A stretch of 39,939 nucleotides of DNA, taken from the NCBI GenBank assembly GCA_016290905.1, contig JAEEVO010000015.1, forward strand, positions 1-39,939, read 5' to 3'. Below, one piece after another: positions 33,648 through 39,939 of the stretch. Below the pieces are notes generated by a model, which saw only the letters and a program-made list of their open reading frames with translations, was not told where the DNA came from and made no database searches. The stretch's first letter is position 1; each line of letters begins with the position of its first letter. The DNA is from Lachnospiraceae bacterium (GTDB lineage: Bacteria; Bacillota; Clostridia; Lachnospirales; Lachnospiraceae). Both the position numbers and the translations under genes were made by a program.

Positions 33648-34517
33648 CTATTCATCAACGGAAAAAATATAAACTTCATTATCTTTAAAGACATTTCTTG
33701 ATTTATTTATTTTCGCATTAGCCGGAACCAAAAACACCGGCCTTACATATTGTTCTGCTACAGTCGTAATTCTATTTGACAAAACACTTCCGTTAAATAT
33801 CTGTGAAGCCCATGTATCATCACCACCATATGCATCTGATCTTAGCCAAACATATTTATTTACCGGATAATCTAAAACCTCAGATATAAAATCACCTTCT
33901 ATATCTTCTGAAGTATACAATTCATAATTATTACATTCTGATAAAGCTAATGAAAACACATGACGATATATAGTTTCAAACACTTTATATTTTTTTCCTA
34001 TTAACCCGGAGACATAATCTTTAGTATGAATTTTCACCGGAACATATCTTATCATGTCTTGCATCGCATCAGAATACATCTCATACAATTCCTTTTCAGC
34101 AAAATCATCAATTATGCTTCCCGGATAATATGAACCACCAGCTCCAAACGAATTGCAGTCTCTAAACATCATCTCCTTTGGAAAAACCTCTTCTCTCATC
34201 AAAAGTACCAAATCTTCACCATAATTTTCAGTTTTTATGACAATATAAGGTACATAATTATTGTTTTCACGAACATATACTCTACTTTCTATTTCTCCGG
34301 AATTCCCGCAGGCAATATCCGAAATAGCTTTCGGTGATTTCAGAAGCACTAATAATTCGCTATCAGAAATAGTATTATCAATATTTGATATTGATTGTTG
34401 ACTATTATTGTTTTTCAATTTTATTAAAATCAAAACAATTATCATCAACAGAATAACAAACAAAACTATTAGAAAAAAAACTCTTTTAAACTCTTGTTTT
34501 ATACCATTTGGGCGCAT
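33648..34517 (-). CDS. Membrane-anchored DUF6273-like extracellular protein
   Basis: The 289-residue product has a basic N-terminus and one hydrophobic helix (about 12-33), then an Asn/Ser-rich linker, placing the rest outside the cell. The outer part follows the DUF6273 order: DLVLLMREEVF, then YYPGSIIDDFAEKELYEMYS (in place of S.lR.wLN..Fy), and finally YPVNKYVWLRSDAY with YVRPVFLVPANA, matching the WLRSP...GVRPAF end. DUF6273 is related to C-type-lectin/sulfatase-modifying-like folds; the function is unknown. Base composition is more AT-rich than neighbours. A c-di-GMP-I riboswitch and terminator lie in its 5' leader, so it is likely tied to the sessile/motile switch. AGGAG lies 9 bases before the start. 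Confidence 0.75.
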   Translation of the reverse strand: MRPNGIKQEFKRVFFLIVLFVILLMIIVLILIKLKNNNSQQSISNIDNTISDSELLVLLKSPKAISDIACGNSGEIESRVYVRENNNYVPYIVIKTENYGEDLVLLMREEVFPKEMMFRDCNSFGAGGSYYPGSIIDDFAEKELYEMYSDAMQDMIRYVPVKIHTKDYVSGLIGKKYKVFETIYRHVFSLALSECNNYELYTSEDIEGDFISEVLDYPVNKYVWLRSDAYGGDDTWASQIFNGSVLSNRITTVAEQYVRPVFLVPANAKINKSRNVFKDNEVYIFSVDE

Positions 34518-34537
34518 AAAACGCTTCTCCTTTTTTC

Positions 34538-34570
34538 AAAGAAAAAGGCCACAGTAAAAATACTGCAGCC
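34538..34570 (-). terminator. Riboswitch expression-platform terminator
   Basis: GGCTGCAGTA (34570-34561) pairs with TACTGTGGCC (34556-34547, ten pairs including two wobbles) around TTTT, then TTTTTCTTT follows. Its 5' arm is the last segment of the c-di-GMP aptamer, so the two structures exclude each other. Confidence 0.85.
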
Positions 34571-34640
34571 GAACTATCAGTTATAAATCTCAAACTGACT
34601 CCAAGCTTTGCGTCATCAAATCGCTCTGAGTTTGCCAATA
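34565..34640 (-). ncRNA. c-di-GMP-I (GEMM-I) riboswitch aptamer
   Basis: The leader contains GGCAAAC (34636-34630), a hairpin TCAGA-GCGA-TTTGA with a GNRA tetraloop, then the hallmark GACGCAAAGC, GGAGTCAG, a second hairpin CAGTT/AACTG and the 3' closing GATAGTTCGGCTGC. Motif order and the GNRA loop match the GEMM-I class. Because the aptamer's 3' strand is also the 5' arm of the terminator, ligand binding should prevent termination, an ON switch; this direction is inferred. No covariance search was possible here. Confidence 0.8.
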
Positions 34641-34642
34641 AT

Positions 34643-34671
34643 ATTAAAACACGGTTTTAAACTTTTGTCAA
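34643..34671 (-). promoter_or_regulatory. Promoter of the riboswitch-DUF6273-MBL transcript
   Basis: TTGACA (34671-34666) and TTTAAT (34648-34643) are separated by 17 bases. The predicted start falls at or just before GGCAAAC, so the aptamer is at the very 5' end. Confidence 0.8.
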
Positions 34672-34716
34672 GTGTTTTCCGGATTATGAAACTTTACAAT
34701 CCCTGCTAGACGCCCA

Positions 34717-35937
34717 TTATTTTACGGTAACGGATTCACTGATCTTTTCAAGAACCTTTGTGAATAATGCATCCTGAACAATATATCCCTTTCCGTAATT
34801 GGTCAGTACACTTTCAAAGTTCTCTTCCGTACCGCCGTTCTTGATATATTCAGCACGTGCATCATCAACTGTAGCAGATATGCCTTCAGTTTCGGCAACA
34901 TACTGGCAGAACAAAGCAAACTTTAATCCGTCGGTAACCTTATCTTCAATTGATTCGTCATATTCTTCCATAGTCATATTATATGACTTGGAAATATATT
35001 CCTCAAATGAAGCATATGCAGCGGCGCCTGTGTAAGTCAGGTACAGTTGATTCATCTGGTCACACGTTGCCATCTCATCATTCTTATAATTTGCCTTTAA
35101 CTGCTTAAGATAAGCAGAAGGCTTTGAATTGAGCACCGTATTATCGGTTACATATTTCTGGATAAAGGTCAACAGATTTGACTTATACTTTGTATCCTTT
35201 ATATACTTACGATATTCATCGGCCGTTGAAGCATGCTCTGAAAGCTTTTCCTTTACAAATTCATCGGTAAACTCAGGCTTCACATAAACACCGTTTAAGG
35301 TTACGGAAAATACGGCTGCCTTACCGGATAATGCTTCGTCCTTCTCATAAGGATCGGGGAAGGTTACATTAACATCAAAAGTATCCCCGGGACAGTGCCC
35401 TGCTATCTGGTCTTCAAAAGTATCTATCAGATTTCCGGAGCCAAGCACTATATCCTGAGCCTTTGCAGTACCACCGCTAAATTCCTCTCCGTCCACTTTT
35501 CCGGAGTAATCGATGTTTACTTTATCGTCTTTTTTAGCTATTACTTCTTTGGAATCGGAAAGAACCATATTCTTTTCAAGAACGGAATCAATGTCTTTCT
35601 CCACATCCTCGTCTTTGTACTCTATCTCCGACAGATTAGCCGTGATATTCTTATAATCGGCCGGGGTGATGTAGTCGGTTGGCTTAACATCCTTGATCAT
35701 ACCGTTATCATCAATCTGCGCGGAATGATTACTGTCAGCGACAACCTCTTTTGCCTTTTTATTCTGATCGGCAATTATCAGCCAAGTCACAAGTCCGACT
35801 ATCAAAAGACATACAACAACTATAATAACCTTGCTTAGTACGGCGTTTCTCTTTCTGCTTGCGATTTCCTTCTGCCTTGCCATCTTTCTCTGTTTGCTAA
35901 GGCTCATCTGCTCAGAATTTGCTTCTTCATTTTTCAT
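34717..35937 (-). CDS. Membrane-anchored FKBP-type peptidyl-prolyl isomerase (trigger-factor-like)
   Basis: The 406-residue product has a basic cytoplasmic tail (KQRKMARQKEIASRKRN), one membrane helix (about 36-57) and an extracytoplasmic part. Residues about 130-215 form an FKBP domain (DDKVNIDYSGKVDGEEFSGG, IAGHCPGDTFDVNVTFP). The helical C-terminal 190 residues resemble the substrate-cradling part of trigger factor. It probably folds exported proteins outside the membrane, a role like that of PrsA. The start at 35937 (MKNEEANS) has GGAGGG 12 bases upstream. The in-frame ATG at 35964 would be almost leaderless, because a TATAAT (35978-35973) lies only 8 bases before it. Confidence 0.85.
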   Translation of the reverse strand: MKNEEANSEQMSLSKQRKMARQKEIASRKRNAVLSKVIIVVVCLLIVGLVTWLIIADQNKKAKEVVADSNHSAQIDDNGMIKDVKPTDYITPADYKNITANLSEIEYKDEDVEKDIDSVLEKNMVLSDSKEVIAKKDDKVNIDYSGKVDGEEFSGGTAKAQDIVLGSGNLIDTFEDQIAGHCPGDTFDVNVTFPDPYEKDEALSGKAAVFSVTLNGVYVKPEFTDEFVKEKLSEHASTADEYRKYIKDTKYKSNLLTFIQKYVTDNTVLNSKPSAYLKQLKANYKNDEMATCDQMNQLYLTYTGAAAYASFEEYISKSYNMTMEEYDESIEDKVTDGLKFALFCQYVAETEGISATVDDARAEYIKNGGTEENFESVLTNYGKGYIVQDALFTKVLEKISESVTVK

Positions 35938-36132
35938 GTTACTATTGTTCCCTCCATAAATCATTTTGACCCATTATAATGGTAATTCGTGAATACTTTG
36001 TGAAAATGTTGTGTAAATTCTATTGATTTGTTTGTCCCCAAAGCATCACCTGATGCATTATACACCATTATCTTGAAAAAGGAAAGAGAATTCTGTTCTT
36101 TTTTACATCGATCAGAATCCTCTTTACATTTT

Positions 36133-38103
36133 CTAAGCATTACCCATACTTATTATCTCTTCCGTATACTTACGCTCCATATCGTGACGCTTTTTGCGGT
36201 TCTCGACAGAGTCAAAAATTATTGAAAAATCATAGTCTTCCGGATATAACTCTTCTGCCTTGACATGAAGCTTTACACGTTTGTGGTTTATCCATATCTT
36301 ACGTCCGGCTATCTGTACACGGAGAACTCCCTTGTCGTTTTCCGGCTCGCATACTATGCCTATCTTTTTATCGGGATATACCAGCACACTGTCACCGATC
36401 CTAAACTCTCTTGTAAGCTTTGGAGTGTCCGGTTTTCTTATATCCTTTTGAAGCTTACGGTTTTCTGTTTTCCCGAGTTCCTTTTTGCTTCTGAATTTAT
36501 ATTCCTTTAATGCAGACTTCCCGTATGCGGCTTCCACCGCTACCTTCAGCATACTCTCGGGCATTCCGAGACGGTCGGCGATATAGAAAGCGCAGCTTTC
36601 CCCGGCTTCACCGATTACCATCCTGTAGGTAGGCATAAGTGTCTCCCGGTCAAATGTCATCCTCGCATTTATGATATTTTCATGCTTGGCTGCATAATCC
36701 TTAATCTCGGGATAATGCGTTGTAACAAGGAAATTGGCTCCGCTTTTCCTAAGCTCCTCAAGGATAGCCGTAGCGATACCCATACCCTCGGCAGGATCGG
36801 TCCCCGAGCCCAATTCGTCCATGATAACAAAGCTCTCTTTGTTAACCTTCTGCAGTATTTCCAGCACGTTTTTGATATGTGCGGAGAATGTCGACAGGTT
36901 TTCCGAAAGATTCTGTCCGTCACCTATATCGCTTAAGTAATTTGAATTCATGCATATATCCGCTTCTCTGCAGGGGACATGGAGCCCGCATTGGGCCATG
37001 TAGCTGTTGATCATCACCGTTTTTATGGATACGGTCTTGCCTCCGGTATTTGGTCCGGTAATGACTATGCCGCGGATTTTTCTGCTTAAATTCGTATCCT
37101 CAGCATTTTCTCCGCACTTTTCATTGATATTGCCTGCCACTGCCACGTCAGATCCCAGCTTGAAATTGAGCGGCACATTTATCTTCTTATCCATGAGAGG
37201 ATGTCGTGCATCTTTCAGAACTATCCTTCTTTCCAGATTGATCCTTGGCTCAGTACAGTCAAGGTCAATGCTCAGCTTCCCCTTTGAAAATATGAAATCA
37301 AGTTTTTCCATCATGCTCATGTTTTCTTCCATGATGGGGATGACATCTGACACAAGGGCTGAAAGTGTATACAGGATTCTGTATACCTCATTCTCTTCCT
37401 CTACTCTAAGCTGTTGCAGTTCCTCATAGTATTTTGCAAGAGCCGCAGGTTCCACGAAGACTGTATTTCCTGTAGCCGATCTGTCTATCACGCTTCCGGG
37501 TATCTTGAAGCGGTACTCCTTTTTTACCGGTACGCATACTCTTCCGTTTCTTAATGTATAGAAGGTGTCTGCCATACAGTCCTTATTGCTTCTTATAACC
37601 TGCTCTGCCTTCTGCTTCACTGCTTCCTCGGCACGTACTATCCTTGTTCTTATGTCATACAGCACATTTGTTGCATGGTCATCCACCGCCTCATATCTGA
37701 TCTGCCTGCATATCTCTTCCCTTAAATCCTTTAATTCATCAAGGTTTTCATCATAGTAGGCTAACGGATTCTCAAATAATTTTCCACGCGCAAGGTAATC
37801 CTTTAGTCTTTCCACTACCACAAGTACCTTTTCCACACGCTCAAGCTCATACGGAGTAAGACATGCGCCTTTCCCGGCTTCCATCAGTATCTCCCTTATC
37901 TCGGTCACATCCTGCAGTGGAGGATTGCCCAGGTTTTCTATCATCTTCCGGCTGTTGGTGGTATCTCTTAAGCTTTTATTCAGTTCTAATTCATCAAGGA
38001 ATATATCCGCAGCTGCTATTTTCTTTTTGGCGGCACCGGTTACAGCGAGTCCCGCCCATATCTCTTTTATCTTGTCAAATTCTATCTGTTGTTCTGTATT
38101 CAT
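36133..38103 (-). CDS. MutS2-like ATPase lacking the Smr nuclease domain
   Basis: The 656-residue product has the MutS2 core and clamp helices (VPVKKEYRFKIPGSVIDRSA), then the ATPase with ITGPNTGGKTVSIKT near 350, FVIMDELGSGTDPAEG near 430 and TTHYPEIKDYA. After a basic linker the protein ends with a small beta region (FRIGDSVLVYPDKKIGIV). The usual C-terminal Smr endonuclease domain is absent, and the protein is about 130 residues shorter than typical MutS2. It could act in recombination control or ribosome-collision rescue, as proposed for MutS2, but without cleavage. The start at 38103 (MNTEQQ) is supported by AAAGGAAAAAGAA; the in-frame start at 38136 would lie in an A-rich leader. Confidence 0.88.
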   Translation of the reverse strand: MNTEQQIEFDKIKEIWAGLAVTGAAKKKIAAADIFLDELELNKSLRDTTNSRKMIENLGNPPLQDVTEIREILMEAGKGACLTPYELERVEKVLVVVERLKDYLARGKLFENPLAYYDENLDELKDLREEICRQIRYEAVDDHATNVLYDIRTRIVRAEEAVKQKAEQVIRSNKDCMADTFYTLRNGRVCVPVKKEYRFKIPGSVIDRSATGNTVFVEPAALAKYYEELQQLRVEEENEVYRILYTLSALVSDVIPIMEENMSMMEKLDFIFSKGKLSIDLDCTEPRINLERRIVLKDARHPLMDKKINVPLNFKLGSDVAVAGNINEKCGENAEDTNLSRKIRGIVITGPNTGGKTVSIKTVMINSYMAQCGLHVPCREADICMNSNYLSDIGDGQNLSENLSTFSAHIKNVLEILQKVNKESFVIMDELGSGTDPAEGMGIATAILEELRKSGANFLVTTHYPEIKDYAAKHENIINARMTFDRETLMPTYRMVIGEAGESCAFYIADRLGMPESMLKVAVEAAYGKSALKEYKFRSKKELGKTENRKLQKDIRKPDTPKLTREFRIGDSVLVYPDKKIGIVCEPENDKGVLRVQIAGRKIWINHKRVKLHVKAEELYPEDYDFSIIFDSVENRKKRHDMERKYTEEIISMGNA

Positions 38104-38138
38104 TTCTTTTTCCTTTTTTATTTGCCTTTTTTCCAAAT

Positions 38139-38870
38139 CTACTTTTTTCTACGTATAACAATACCGATAAAGGACAGATACTCTCCGAGCCCTCTGTCGA
38201 AGTACTTTTTATCCTTTATTCCGTATTTATGACCTGATTCAAACCAGTCCTGCCATGCTTCATTAAAGCAGTCCAAGTCCAGATCAAGCACTACTTCATA
38301 TTCATCATTATCTGCAAACAGCTCAAGCCACCATTTCCTCGAATGAAAGGTATCCAGATCGTCTTTGTTACCTTCAAACCAGTCAAGCATGGCTTCCGTC
38401 TGCTCCTCGTTCAGTTCTTCCTTAAGTCCGGGCATAGCTACTACCAGTACACCGTCCTTCTTTAAGAAAGGCAGTATCTTCTCCTCAAAGACACCCTTCT
38501 TTGCCGCAAAGTAATGGAAAGCATCTATGCTCACTATCGCATCAAAATATTCATGCGCGTACGGAAGGTCGTTCGCATCGGCATGTATCGGGATTATCCT
38601 GTCTTCCACATTCCATTTCATAAAGTTTTCCGCATTCTGTGTAGCCGAGATCCAAAGGTCTGTCGCAAATACATTTACCTTTGCTTCCTTTGCCAGAAAC
38701 ATACTGGTGATGCCCATGCCGCAGCCCAGATCCATGACACGGCTGCCTTCATTTAAGGGGTATTTTGTAAGCATTTCATCCAGCAGTCTTAAGCTGTTCG
38801 GTCCCATCAGGTATTCCTTTGTAAAAAATTCTTTGTAATTTTCGATTCTTTTTGTATTTTTACTGTTCAT
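38139..38870 (-). CDS. Class I SAM-dependent methyltransferase
   Basis: The 243-residue enzyme has the SAM motif I VMDLGCGMGITS near 52, FATDLW in motif II, DANDLPYAHEYFDAIVS and FLKKDGVLVVAMPG. The C-terminal WQDWFESGHKYGIKDKKYFD part is shared by a group of uncharacterised clostridial methyltransferases resembling cyclopropane-fatty-acid-synthase-like or ubiquinone-type enzymes. The acceptor is unknown. The start at 38870 (MNSKNTKRIEN) has AGGAAG upstream; a longer frame to 39017 would run through a REP-like hairpin and a terminator-like hairpin, so it is rejected. It ends 35 bases before the mutS2-like start and probably shares its transcript. Confidence 0.88.
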   Translation of the reverse strand: MNSKNTKRIENYKEFFTKEYLMGPNSLRLLDEMLTKYPLNEGSRVMDLGCGMGITSMFLAKEAKVNVFATDLWISATQNAENFMKWNVEDRIIPIHADANDLPYAHEYFDAIVSIDAFHYFAAKKGVFEEKILPFLKKDGVLVVAMPGLKEELNEEQTEAMLDWFEGNKDDLDTFHSRKWWLELFADNDEYEVVLDLDLDCFNEAWQDWFESGHKYGIKDKKYFDRGLGEYLSFIGIVIRRKK

Positions 38871-38906
38871 TTTTTCTTCCTTCCTAAATTCAATTAAAAT
38901 TCTAAA

Positions 38907-38936
38907 ATCAATCAGAGAACCGTCCCTCTGATCAAT
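38907..38936. repeat. REP-like hairpin with AGAACCGTCCCT core
   Basis: ATCAATCAGAG and CTCTGATcAAT enclose AACCGTCC. The GGGACGGTTCTCTGATT reading of the other strand resembles dispersed REP-type elements linked to IS200-like (RAYT) transposases. A related but decayed copy is at 26526-26553. No such transposase is in the window. Confidence 0.55.
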
Positions 38937-38946
38937 TTTCTTAACT

Positions 38947-38996
38947 AAAAACAGACCACAAAATCCTTGCGCAAAGATATCATGGTCTGATTTTTT
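38947..38996. terminator. Possible bidirectional terminator between the ncRNA and methyltransferase gene
   Basis: CAGACCA (38952-38958) pairs with TGGTCTG (38983-38989). T-runs follow on both strands (ATTTTTT plus, TTTTT minus). The 24-base loop contains TTGCGCAA. The stem is short, so the call is tentative. Confidence 0.5.
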
Positions 38997-39082
38997 ACAA
39001 TCTTTATTTTCTTCCATACTCCCGTTATGGTAATTTCCTTTCGATATGCCAATAAAAGCTATGATTACTATCCCGGGGCATC

Positions 39083-39262
39083 AAAAAAACGAGGGCATAT
39101 ATCCATGATATTAAGCGCAATTAACTAAGCCGGCAGTATGCACTGTCAACCCACAAAGTTAAATTACTGCAATTCTCATGCCGTGCCGAAGGCTAAACAA
39201 GTCGTACACAGTTGATCATGCAATGGTTATCTCACCACGCTTAACATAAAATACCTCGTTCT
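39083..39262 (-). ncRNA. ssrS: Structured non-coding RNA, candidate 6S RNA
   Basis: About 180 bases with no credible reading frame fold into a long rod. The 5' ACGAGGTAT (from 39259) pairs with the 3' ATGCCCTCGT (to 39090), and TTAAGCG pairs exactly with CGCTTAA further in. A central unpaired region holds a small hairpin (TGGT..ACCA) on one side and a GCCGGC-containing arm on the other. An inner stem TTGCA..ATCAAC with GTTGA..TGCA follows, then an apical arm with GCC-TTC-GGC. Seven Ts end the RNA. Length, closed ends and central bubble match 6S RNA, which traps RNA polymerase in stationary phase. The nearby iscSU genes recall the neighbourhood of the B. subtilis bsrA gene. The family assignment is not proven. 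Confidence 0.55.
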
Positions 39263-39279
39263 TTCAATTTAATATTATT

Positions 39280-39347
39280 TACGGTTATACTTAAAGCGGA
39301 ACTTTAGTTCCATCTCTAAATATAACCGTATAAAAAGTTTTTGTCAA
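39280..39347 (-). promoter_or_regulatory. Consensus promoter with inverted-repeat operator before the ncRNA
   Basis: TTGACA (39347-39342) and TATATT (39324-39319) are 17 bases apart. The arm TACGGTTATA (39330-39321 on the minus strand) overlaps the -10 box and has an exact inverted copy TATAACCGTA (39289-39280). Between them is a second inverted repeat GGAACT/AGTTCC. Because one arm is upstream of the start site it cannot be an RNA hairpin, so a regulator-binding site is likely. Confidence 0.7.
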
Positions 39348-39354
39348 CAGTTTT

Positions 39355-39729
39355 TTACTGCTTTCTGCTGTTGTAATCGTCCAGTGCGTTCTTTATTGCT
39401 TCCTCCGCAAGAACGGAACAGTGCATCTTATAATCGGGAAGTCCGTCCAATGCCTCGGCAACCGCCTTGTTTGTCAGCTTCATGGCTTCGCTTACGGGCT
39501 GTCCCTTTATCATCTCGGTAGCCATGGAACTGGATGCAATGGCGCTTCCGCACCCAAATGTCTCAAACTTGACATCCTTAATGATATCATCCTCAATCTT
39601 CAGGTACATTTTCATGATGTCCCCGCATTTTGCATTTCCTACTTCACCTATTCCGTTCGCATCCTCTATAACTCCCACATTCCTCGGATTACGAAAATGA
39701 TCCATTACCTTTTCACTGTATAAAGCCAT
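39355..39729 (-). CDS. iscU: Iron-sulfur cluster assembly scaffold IscU/NifU N-terminal type
   Basis: Scaffold on which IscS-derived sulfur and iron build Fe-S clusters. The 124-residue product has the three conserved cysteines in NAKCGDIM near 36, ETFGCGSAIASSS near 61 and MHCSVLAEEAI near 104, with the Asp after the first Cys that allows cluster release. The start at 39729 (MALYSEKV) has AGGA 7 bases upstream; a start at 39783 would add 18 unlike residues. It lies about 90 bases downstream of iscS. Confidence 0.95.
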   Translation of the reverse strand: MALYSEKVMDHFRNPRNVGVIEDANGIGEVGNAKCGDIMKMYLKIEDDIIKDVKFETFGCGSAIASSSMATEMIKGQPVSEAMKLTNKAVAEALDGLPDYKMHCSVLAEEAIKNALDDYNSRKQ

Positions 39730-39818
39730 ATTTTTATCCTTTCCGCAAGACTTTTCTTTTATGTCTGTTTTAAGTTCCGGCAATGAGCCTGCACCAACGC
39801 CGGTTTAATTTTGCTTTG

Positions 39819-39939
39819 TTATAGTATAAACTGCTTCTTACCTGCTACAAGGTCTCTCCAGATCGGAGAAAAGCCTCTCAGATACTCCACGACTTCCTTA
39901 ACCGACTTTATGATGTAATCTACTTCCTCATCGGTGATG
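39819..39939 (-). CDS. iscS: Cysteine desulfurase IscS/NifS, C-terminal end only
   Basis: The last 39 codons are present (ITDEEVDYIIKSVKEVVEYL, then RGFSPIWRDL) and end at a TAA. The pattern of a helix ending VVEYLRxxSP is the usual C-terminus of NifS/IscS-type desulfurases, and iscU follows directly. The gene continues beyond the window, so its active site cannot be seen. Confidence 0.8.
   Translation of the reverse strand, partial: ITDEEVDYIIKSVKEVVEYLRGFSPIWRDLVAGKKQFIL

Noticed and set aside
38870-39017. N-terminal extension of the methyltransferase up to 39017
   Set aside because: The extra 49 codons cross a REP-like hairpin and a terminator-like hairpin, have no family similarity, and GGGAG is too close to that ATG.

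Overview
The window looks like a chromosomal segment of a Lachnospiraceae-type Clostridium relative (Butyrivibrio/Roseburia-like). The pointers are a moderate GC content, Gram-positive ribosome binding sites, many consensus TTGACA-N17-TATAAT promoters, a T-box-controlled trp operon, BspA-type leucine-rich-repeat and stalk-domain secreted proteins, ABC/two-component modules, and intracellular GH2/GH27 glycosidases. The genus is an inference. Almost all genes lie on the minus strand; the two plus-strand genes are a YhhN-like membrane protein (4962-5822) and a secreted cystatin-like protein (29901-30992).

Layout. (1) 149-4435: clpA, clpS, a small secreted protein and aat, a near-complete bacterial N-degron pathway in one place. 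(2) 4489-5998: dispersed palindromic repeats of two families flank the YhhN-like gene. (3) 6014-13207: a complete tryptophan operon in the order trpC-F-B-A-D-E-G, with a tRNA-Trp T-box leader (specifier UGG, UGGC T-box bulge) and a strong promoter. (4) 13223-14220: a graveyard of restriction-associated fragments (DUF1016/YhcG nuclease with a stop codon, HsdS piece, possible RhuM piece) and a short copy of part of a neighbouring gene. (5) 14231-21500: a compact run uraA-upp-GNAT-GH27-SLH/rhodanese-like orphan-GH2, preceded by a BspA-like protein (21537-23441). (6) 23546-29066: an FtsX-type ABC permease, ATPase, response regulator and histidine kinase module, interrupted by tandem hairpin repeats. 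(7) 29248-33629: VOC protein, secreted stalk plus double cystatin-like protein, ABC-F ATPase, MBL hydrolase. (8) 33648-34671: a membrane-anchored DUF6273-like protein behind an apparent c-di-GMP-I riboswitch with an overlapping terminator. (9) 34717-39939: membrane-anchored FKBP foldase, MutS2-like ATPase without Smr domain, methyltransferase, a structured non-coding RNA that is a good 6S RNA candidate, iscU and the 3' end of iscS.

The observations I would follow first are the c-di-GMP-I riboswitch controlling an uncharacterised surface protein, the putative 6S RNA next to iscSU, the secreted protein with two cystatin-signature domains, and the SLH-like/rhodanese-like orphan in the glycosidase operon. 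No CRISPR array, rRNA, tRNA, complete insertion sequence or prophage was seen.
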